The position numbers and the translations under genes were made by a program. Positions 1 to 9,800 of a DNA stretch of 19,000 nt are shown here, piece after piece. Source of the stretch: Glandiceps talaboti (lineage: Eukaryota; Hemichordata; Enteropneusta; Spengelidae); NCBI RefSeq assembly GCF_964340395.1, contig NC_135557.1, positions 20,749,725-20,768,724 of the forward strand, in the 5' to 3' direction. The first letter of the stretch is position 1; every line of letters begins with the position of its first letter. Under the pieces are notes generated by a model. The model was not told where the DNA came from and searched no databases. It saw nothing but the letters and a program-made list of their open reading frames with translations.

Positions 1-367
1 AAATATTATCAATAGACAGTATAATCTAAGTGGTAATTATCAAATATTATCAATAGACAGTATAATCTAAATGGTAATTATCAAATATTATCAATAGACA
101 GTATAATCTAAGTGGTAATTATCAAATATTATCAATAGACAGTATAATCTAAATGGTAATTATCAAATATTATCAATAGACAGTATAATCTAAGTGGTAA
201 TTATCAAATATTATCAATAGACAGTATAATCTAAATGGTAATTATCAAATATTATCAATAGACAGTATAATCTAATAGGTAATTATCAAATGTTATCAAT
301 TTACAGTATAATAGGTAATTATCAAATATTATCAATAGACAGTATAATCTAATAGGTAATTATCAAT
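1..367. repeat. 41-bp minisatellite, ~9 copies, cut by the window edge
   Basis: The unit starts AAATATTATCAATAGACAGT and continues through TATAATCTAAGTGG to AATTATC. The first six copies alternate CTAAGTGG and CTAAATGG, so the array is organised as 82-bp dimers. The last copies carry CTAATAGG, and one is shortened near 293-320. The left end is outside the window, so the array is longer than seen. No coding function is visible. Confidence 0.95.
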
Positions 368-546
368 ATTACCAGGTGTAGAATTAGAGTAGATACCACA
401 TGGTTTGATGAAATTAATAATTTTACAGCACTCTAAATATTATACAATACATTAGCACCACTTTTAGCATCATTCATAAATTAATTAAAAACTATTTTAC
501 AAAGTTGATTAATTCTTAATATATAACTATCTTTTGTTTTGATAAG
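368..546 (+). other. 3' end of an intron preceding exon 1
   Basis: This is AT-rich sequence with a T-rich tract immediately before the exon 1 acceptor. I see no ORF, RNA gene or promoter motif here. The upstream exon is not in the window. Confidence 0.6.
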
Positions 547-809
547 GTGGTAATAGCCGAGACCAAGAGTTGATGCAAGCATTACAGATGTTATTAGAAC
601 GTATTAACACTGGAAAGATACCAATCACAGCTGAACTTTTACGCCAAGCTGGTCTCGGATCAACTACATTTAATATTCACGGCAAACAAGTGACATCACT
701 CTCTGCGAAATCTGACTTACCTAGAAGACATTCTGCTGAAAAAATGCAACTGGAAAAGGAATTACAGGATGAAGAAGATAAGGAATTGAACAAACTTCTC
801 CAAGAACAT
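547..809 (+). CDS. Exon 1 in window (internal exon), residues 1-87
   Basis: The frame opens just after a TAA at 543-545. The acceptor is a T-rich tract ending in ATAAG at 545-546, so the exon starts in phase 1. The donor is CAT|GTAAGA at 810. The translation starts GGNSRDQELMQALQ, passes LLERINTGKIPITAELLRQ, and turns charged (KMQLEKELQDEEDKEL) at the end, where the coiled coil begins. A pseudo-start ATG at 573 exists, but the frame is open upstream to the acceptor and the N-terminus is not start-like, so I treat this as an internal exon. The acceptor choice is the least certain in the model; AG at 555-556 is an alternative. Confidence 0.8.
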
Positions 810-3800
810 GTAAGAAATGAAAGTCTATTATGTAATTGCATTCTGTCCTTATTTACCCATCTGTATTAGCGCCCTCATACAGTGAAAGGCTTAGTGCTTT
901 TGTTTTCACAAGATTATGCATACTGTCTACAAAAGTGGAGGAAAGCATTTTAAACTAACAAACTTAAATTCGATATTTTTTGTTGGTTTCTAACACCAAA
1001 ACCAACTACATGTATTATCATGTTATCCAAAACCAAGTATTGTCAGTAATATATCCGCTTTTTTGTTGTTGCAGAAATTGCAGAATTTGTTTTGAAATAC
1101 CCTAATGATATGACTACTTGGTTAAGTTTAATATAATTAACTCTCAACTTAAATGTCCACACTAGATTAGAATTTAAATTTTGGCACGAAAAAAAAAATT
1201 GTTTGCCAGAGTATAGAAAAGGTTCTTTAGTTCTTACACTTTCTGAAATGAGAAAGCATGGATATGTGAACAATATGTGCAGATTGAATCATGGACTTTC
1301 AACTCTTCATTTTTTTAAAACTCATTACAGGAAAGTAAACGACAAGAAACATTACAAAAACTGTCAACTAAGTTAGCCGGGCAGCTTGAAGGTGATCTAT
1401 CACAGTCAGAAATTGATAGAATCATGGCAGAACACGAGAAGGAAGTAGCCACAGTACTAGGAAGACTTGATAGTCAAAAACAAAGACAGCTACATGACTT
1501 ACGTGATAGGTTGGCACAACGTAGAAAACAACGAGAAAAATCTCTGAGAGAAAAACATATACAAGAGGTAAGCAGAAACATAGTTTAATTAAAGAGAACT
1601 ACATAGTTGAATGAAACGTATCCAAAGAGTTTATGTTTATCAGAGCCGTCTACCCACATAATGATAACTATTGCCTGTTTTTTTTTAAATGAATACATTA
1701 CCTTTGATAAGAGTTGCTGGAATATGTATAAAGGATAAAATGACTATCTTTAGTGTGTTATATAATAGTGGGTTTTTGACATTGCCTGGAGAAGCTTGCA
1801 TTCTGACATTGGGAATGAAACGTTGTATTTATACCATCTATAAAAATATACAGTTCTTGTATATGATAATGTCCATATCTACTCTATCACTATTTTAATC
1901 TTTTTCATTTAGTAAATGAAATTTTTAGTATTATGCTTAATCAATCAATGTGTTTCCTTGTCCCTGAATGTGATGTTACATAGTTTAAACTTGAAATGAA
2001 ATTGTCGTATCTGTTATTATACAGTGTGTCTTCTCAGCAAATTTGACACGCCACTGACACACACAATTTCTAATGACACACCAAAATTGGTGTTCCCCTA
2101 TCTCTCACTATGTGGTGACTCACAAGAAATGCCAATTTTTCCCTGTTTGACTCACAACAACAAACTGTGGCTAGAGTAGAGGGCACACTTCATTAATACG
2201 TTTTCTATGACTCTTCAAGGCTGAAGAAGCAGGCATACCTTTACCAGAAGAGAAAAAACTGGACCCAGACAATCAGCTACAACTACACCAATTCACACTG
2301 GATACATTATATGCTGAGGAGTCTGCTGCCCTTGCCAAGGCTCAGAGTCAACATGATAGTGAAGCAGCCAAAGAACAACAGTTCAAACTATCTGACAATT
2401 TCTCAAATACTCTTGTAAGTATAGGTTATCTACATTTCAATCATTTATGCAATTTATAAAATTTAAAATTGGAAATTAAATTCTTGTTTGCATTTAATAG
2501 AAGCAATGTAAAAGAAACATGGTTCAAGTGTCTAGTACTGGATTCTTTGTGATTAATTTGCAGTTGATGTGATGCATAACATAAAAGTACCTCCATACAT
2601 ATTTATAATGGAACTGTTTGAAAAGACTTTTATTGATATCAACTTAAATATTTTTGTAAATGTTTTATTATTAATCAGGGATCCTTAAATATTTTTGTAA
2701 ATGTTTTATTATTAATCAGGGATCCTTAAATATTTTTGTAAATATTATTAATCAGGAATCCTTAAATATTTTTGTAAATGTTTTATTTATCAGGAATCCT
2801 TAAATATTTTTGTAAATGTTTTGTTATTAATCAGGAATCCTTAAATATTTTTGTAAATGTTTTATTATTAATCTAGGAATCCTTAAATATTTTTGTAAAT
2901 GTTTTTGTTATTAATCAGGAATCCTTAAATATTTTTGTAAATGTTTTGTTATTAATCAGGAATCCTTAAATATTTTTATAAATGTTTTTGTTATTAATCT
3001 AGGAATCCTTAAATATTTTTGTAAATGTTTTATTATTAATCAGGAATCCTTAAATATTTTTGTAAATGTTTTGTTATTAATCAGGAATCCTTAAATATTT
3101 TTGTAAATGTTTTGTTATTAATCTAGGAATCCTTAAATATTTTTGTAAATGTTTTGTTATTAATCAGGAATCCTTAGATATTTTTGTAAATGTTTTGTTA
3201 TTAATCAGGAATCCTTAAATATTTTTGTAAATGTTTTGTTATTAATCAGGAATCCTTAAATATTTATGTAAATGTTTTATTATTAATCAGGAATCCTTAA
3301 ATATTTTTGTAAATGTTTTGTTATTAATCAGGAATCCTTAGATATTTTTGTAAATGTTTTGTTAGTAATCAGGAATCCTTAAATATTTATGTAAATGTTT
3401 TGTTATTAATCAGGAATCCTTAAATATTTATGTAAATGTTTTATTATTAATCAGGAATCCTTAAATATTTTTGTAAATGTTTTGTTATTAATCAGGAATC
3501 CTTAGATATTTTTGTAAATGTTTTGTTAGTAATCAGGAATCCTTAAATATTTATGTAAATGTTTTGTTATTAATCAGGAATCCTTAAATATGTTTGTAAA
3601 TGTTTTGTTAGTAATCAGGGATCTTTAAATATTTTTGTAAATGTTTTGTTATTTATCTAGGAATCCTTGGAGAGGACAGGCGTTATTACTGATGAAACAA
3701 AGGAAGCATTAGTAGCTGAACAAAAACAGGTTGAGAAGACTGCACTTGATAGATTAGAGAAGAGACGTGCAATGCAGATGGCAACCCTGAAAGACAGAAT

Positions 3801-6800
3801 GGCTAAGAAGAAGAGAAAACGAATGAGAGATTTGAAAACTAAACATGATTCCGAATTAGATAAGGTAAGAAGCGAGGATGATTTTAGAATCTAATTTGTA
3901 TGAGAATTGAGTCTGTACTGTGTTGATGTTTATCCCCAAATGCCATATTTTGAGGACTGTAGTACAAGTGACATAGTAACGTACAATGACCAGGATATCT
4001 AATCCATATTTTCTGTTCAAAGCCAATAATTTGGCCTGTAAATGATATAATGCAATGAATTATAGTATCAACTGTGGACTTAAAGACAGAACTGCCCTAT
4101 ACAGAGGATTATGGCTAATCTATGCAAATGCGGGAAATTCAAACTGCTGTACAGTGCACTAGCTTCTGGGTCTTGTTTGCAGCATTTTTTCTGTTCTCCG
4201 GGAAACACACAGGTCATGTATCATGTACAAATTGTTTGTGAATGTCAGTCTGTTTGTTTCATAGAATGAAAAAAACTTTCCAAATGAGACAAATTCCCCT
4301 GCAAACAGCTGCTTAGATTTTGTGTCATTCAGGATTATTCAAATATGTGGCATTTGCATGTGAAAAACCAAGATATAGGGAATGTTTATATTTTGGTGAT
4401 TACTTGCCAGTGAGTCATCACAAGTTCTCCACCTCCAAACATACAGTCAGTCATATGCAAAATAGGGTCCCAGGTGCCAGTCGTTGCATGTTTAATAAAT
4501 TGTAATATATTCAGTTATGCTACAACACCATTGGCAACATTTACTTTCATCAGCTTGGACCTAATAGTGACAGCAAGGCTGTTACGGAACGTCAACATAA
4601 GGAATTAGAGGCATTGGAAGCTGAAATGGATTCTGAAGAAGCTCTCAATGAAAAAGACATTAAGAAAGCTATTGATGAAGAAAAGACCAAGGAACTTCAA
4701 GATAGTCACAGGGGATTGTTAAGACGAGTGAGTATCCTATTCCTTACACTTGCCCAAGTCTCTGGCTTTTTTCATCTTTTTTTTAATTATATATTTTTTA
4801 ACATACAAGTGTATTCTTTTATGTGAAATAATGACCGAAATGAGTGAGTGAGTGAGTGAGTGGGTGGGTGGGTGGGTGGTTGGGTTGGTGAGTGAGTGAG
4901 TGAGTGAGTGGGTGGGTGGGTGGGTGGTTGGGTTGGTGAGTGAGTGAGTGGGTGGGTGGGTGGGTGGTTGGTTGGGTTGGTGAGTGAGTGAGTGAGTGAG
5001 TGAGTGAGAAAGTGAGTGGATGGGTGGGTGGGTGGGTGAGTGATTGATTAAGTAAGTGAGTGAGCGAGTAAGTGAGTAATTGCAAAACAGTCGGATGAAA
5101 GTGTAAAGCACTTGGGAGACTACTAGTTATGGAACAAATTTTAAGAAAAGTTGAGGACATTTCCTTTACAAAGTGAAATTAATAACAAACATAAAAAAAA
5201 TTCGATTTTAAAAAAATCTCCCAAGGGACGTGTGTCAATCTATTCCCATTCATGTTATGTAGTTTTTGTATGTAGAAGGATATAATGAATTATTTGTTAT
5301 TTTTATCTTGTAAATAATGATTTTGTTTCATCAATCCAGATGTCTAAAGATTTTGGAATAGATCCAGTTTTACAACAACAACTTCTAGACCAGTACCGAA
5401 GAGATGCCGAGAATCTAGACTTTGAATTATCAACACAGAAAGAAAGACAGGAGGCAGAGTTGAAAGCTAAACTGAGAGCGAGAAGAGAACGTAAGCAAAA
5501 AGAGGCTGCTAGACAATCTGAAGAAGAGACAAGGAAACGACTATCAGAGGCTGAAGAGTTACAGACATCTCAATTACAGTCTACAGATTTAACATCAGGA
5601 CTGAAATCAGATATGAATCTACATGATATGTCAGTGGAGGAACAGGTTTGTTTGTTTGTTTGTTTGTTTGTGTTACTTCTAGTTCCCAAGTAATGATATA
5701 GTTAGTTTTAAGAATAGATGGTCGTGGACTCTGGTTCATAGTTACCAATGAAAATTTCTACTCACCGTCAAAACATTCCTTAGAAGTGAGTCCCAAATTT
5801 TTGCCAACATCTCATCAGCATCGTCCATTGACTTTAGCCATTTAGGAACAAACTGTAGTGACGGTGCACGAACCTGCAACTTGCAGATTTCAATTCTGAC
5901 ACTCTACCCACTCGACCATCATGATTCCACAATAGGGAACTTGCAATCCAGACTGAGCATGCTCAGACGCAAAGGACTATGGGATTATCTGTGGTTATTG
6001 TAATACCTAATCAGGAGCTACCGATAAAATTAAGCTCCCACAATGGTCAGGGTAACTATGAATTGATCATTTGTGGTTAAAAACAATGTAACATTATTGT
6101 TTACAACACTATTTGATTAATATTTATTATCACATTTCCCATGATGCAACATTCAACATGGCAGGTTTGCAAGTTCCCTATTAACCACATTTCTTATTAT
6201 AGGCTGTTGTAAGAGAGCATGAACGTGTTCAAGAAGACCTACACAAACGTCATGCCCAGGAAAGTGAAGATTTGGTCGGTAAACTAGAGAAAGACAACTC
6301 TCAGAAGGAGATGGCTGATGCTAAGAAGTTCAACAGTGAACGAGAAAAACTGATACGAGAGAAGAAAAACAAACAAGCAGCAGAACTTGCTGCAAGAAAA
6401 GACCTATCTGAAGATGAAGTAGCAAGGGTAAGTCAAATAGTTGTTGTCATGGTAATTGGTAGGAATCACGTATTTGGCTTAAGTCCTGACAGTAAGTACA
6501 AACAGTCAACTCCTGTATCTGTAGTGTCCTCACAATACTACAGAACCCGATGACATGATAAGTTTGATAAAGCCTATTAACATAAACTTGTGAAATGTTA
6601 CTTGTCCGTAATGAGTACCCTTGGTCATGTATAGTACAAGAACTATTACTGTGATTTACTGACCTGAAACACCAATGTAAAGAGAACCGCTCTGATGTTC
6701 ACCAATGTCAGTGTAGCGCACCCTGGATATTTGCTACTTGCGTAGTTTGCAGTGGCTGTACTTTCACAGGCAGAATCAAACCCCTTCATCCAATCATCCT

Positions 6801-9800
6801 GTCCGGAATCCACAACCTGAAGGAAAGGCTTACCACAAAGTGCTGTTAAAATTTAATCTTGTGAGGCTTTCAAAATCCATATAACAAACAAGAACTATGC
6901 AAGATCCATCTAAATGCCCACCACCACTGTTGTCAGAACCTTCCAGTTATAGTCCCTGGTGGACCAATTTTGGAAGTGGAGACAACAAGGTACAAAAATG
7001 AGTGACTGTACAGCCGAAAACACTGCAAACACTTTTATGGTCTATGAATTTCATCACAGTATTCTTTATCAGTCATCTTTGACTAGTTGTACATAATGAG
7101 CAGGCTTTTTTTCAAGAACTTTGAATTAAATAAAAACTCTCCACACATTTTCTTTCAGCTTTTGGAGGCACATGCAAGAGAACTGGAAGAACTAGAGGAC
7201 AGGTTGGACAATGAACGGGCAAGACAACAATTAGCTGTAAGAGATAAACTATTAGAGAGAAAGAAAAGACTTCAGAGTGAACAGAAGAGAAAGCAGGAAG
7301 TAGAAATGGCTCAAGAACTCCTCGCACAGAAGAAGGAATTAGCTGATGTGAGATCTAAGCTAGTTAAGGAAGAAGAAAGGAAAGCTATCACAGAAGGTAT
7401 CCAAGAACATGGAGTTGAAAACACAGAGAAGGTTGTCAAAGCTGTAAGTAGAGATTTGAAATGTGAAGTTGAAAACACAAAGAAGATTAGAGGCTAATAA
7501 CAAGGTCATCGTCTCTCTGTTTGAGGCCCTTGTCCAATTATAATTAAGAGTTTTGTCAGAAAAACAGGTATCTGACAAAGTCTTGGAGAAGTTGATGCAA
7601 AAGAAAAGAATGAACTAAACTCCTATTCCTAATGGCTTCATTGATGGCCCCTCAAACTCACTCAGTGTATAGTCCATTAGTCCTACTGTAAATGTCCAAA
7701 GTAACTTAAAATTAAGGTTAAGTTCAAAATATCATGATTTAAAAATAACCAGGAACTTTATTACATTGTAACATTATATTGACTTTATTGTCTAATGCAA
7801 AAGTTTTCAATAATGATGCACAGGCTGAGTTTAGACGGTTTTTACTTTGGTTAGTAATACAAACTACTTTACATGAAACCATGGCTAAACTAATCAAGTA
7901 TAGTGTTTACAACAATTTATGTAGATGTGACGTGTCACTTTTTACCAACCATCCAACTTGCGCATTGTTCATGTAATGACAGGGATTTCCTCAGATTTGT
8001 TGATATGTACCAACAATTATGTCATCAAATCTTTCATATATTATATCTAAATACCAGGATTGAGTTTTGCCAGAATCAAGTAATGAATGAGTGTGCTTTA
8101 GTAAGTAGAATACAATATGTAACACTTCGTAAGCAACCAAAATTGCGTCCAAAAACCGTCTAAACTCAGCCTGTGTCCCTTTAATGTTATGATTGTGATA
8201 ACCACACACTATTTATAATGAAATGTGCAATAGGCTATTCCACACTTCAAACTGAAAATTGAGAATACAGCGCCCTCACTCAAATTGGGGGTATCATCAC
8301 CTCATTGTACCATTTCTTACGAGTTTTGTTCCTTGTATTCTGTAGAAGTGTAAATCAGGGATGTTTTTCATGCAGACATCGAGAAAAGCAGCCGTGTTCT
8401 ATGATTAACTGAGTACCCTATACCATGTATACCCCCAAGTACACACAGATAGGAAGCAGAGCGCCACCGTGGCAAATTTTGGAAAGGCCTATTGTTTTCT
8501 GTAGATTTGTAATAAGTTTCATTTCTGCATTACAAATCTTAATCCATTTGTGTTCATTAGGTGCTGGAAAAGTGATACGCACTTTACAATTCTAAATCTT
8601 TGTGTTTGTTTGTTTGTTTGTTTGTTTATTTAGGTGCTTGAAAAGAGACATGCACAAGAAGTAGCCGACTTAGATGCACAGTTTGCAGCAGAAAGACAGG
8701 TGGCTATCGAAGACAAACTATCTAAACTACATGATAAGTATGACAAAGAACGTGACAGTATGTTATCTAGACATGACGAAGAGATGAATAAACTACTACA
8801 GCAAAATCTACCAGCTGAACAGCTACAACAAAAGAAAGCTGAATTATTGAATAAACAACAGTTAGAACTTGCCGAGTTGGAACAAAGACTTGCATCAGAG
8901 AGAAGACAGAAAGAGCAAGAAGCCATTCAGGATTGGGAGCTGAGATATGCTAGAGCTAAATTGGATCTTAAAGAGAAACACTATCAGGTAAGATTGGAAG
9001 TGAGATATGCTGGAGCTAAATTGGATCTTAAAGAGAAACACTATCAGGTAAGATTGGGAGTGAGATATGCTGGAGCTAAATTGGATCTTAAAAGAGAAAC
9101 ACTATCAGGTAAGATTGGGAACTGAGATATGCTAGAGCTAAATTGGATCTTAAAGAGAAACACTATCAGGTAAGATTGGGAACTGAGATATGCTAGAGCT
9201 AAATTGGATCTTAAAGAGAAACACTATCAGGTAAGATTGGAAGTGAGATATGCTAGAGCTTAATTGGATCTTAAAGAGAAACACTCAGGTAAGATTGGGA
9301 GCTGAAATTTGCTGTACAGTGTATTAGAACCAAATAAGATATAAGGTGGTTGGTTGCTTTTGTGTGGCAAAATATTCTTAGAACATGGTCCAAAATTATT
9401 ACAAAGAAATAAACAGAAACTTAACAATACATATAATAATCACCCTTCGCCAAAGATAATTAGATATTTATTCCCCAATATTTTTCTTCGTTTACCCAAG
9501 GAAAATAGGAGTAACCAATAACGCAAAACATCTTAAGATATCTCAGATGCTGCCATCTTCAGGGTTTTTTTTGTTTGTTGAAAAGTTGTCAGTGTGTGAT
9601 GTGATATTGTTGTTTAACATGTATGATTTATATCTATGTAAATACAGGAATTTGCTGAGGCCTTGAGAGAATTCTTAGCAGACAAGAATAACCAGAGTGC
9701 TGAAGAAGCCATGCAAGCAGCACAAAACTTAGAAGATGTCAAACAACGGTTACAGAGAGATAGACATGATCAGGAGGAACAGTTGAAAAAAGAAGCCAGC

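Noticed and set aside
2643-3668. Regular repeats considered as a CRISPR array
   Set aside because: Units are contiguous without unique spacers, the context is a eukaryotic intron, and there are no cas genes.
4737-5160. Two minus-strand open frames rich in Thr, His, Pro, Ser and Leu
   Set aside because: They are translations of the GTGA/GTGG array in two frames; repeat length not a multiple of three keeps stops out by composition.
5340-5342. ATG considered as the start of a separate gene
   Set aside because: It directly follows a good acceptor and joins exon 5 in frame; the rod module continues on both sides.
5855-5928. Intact tRNA gene on the minus strand
   Set aside because: A and B boxes are present but acceptor and anticodon stems do not pair, so it is read as a SINE head or tRNA pseudogene.
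7779-8209. Three small open frames on both strands
   Set aside because: They lie inside the inverted-repeat element; the frames use its terminal repeats and do not resemble transposase.
8630-8926. Minus-strand Ser/Cys-rich open frame
   Set aside because: Antisense shadow of exon 9; Gln/Leu-rich coding yields Cys/Ser-rich antisense without stops.
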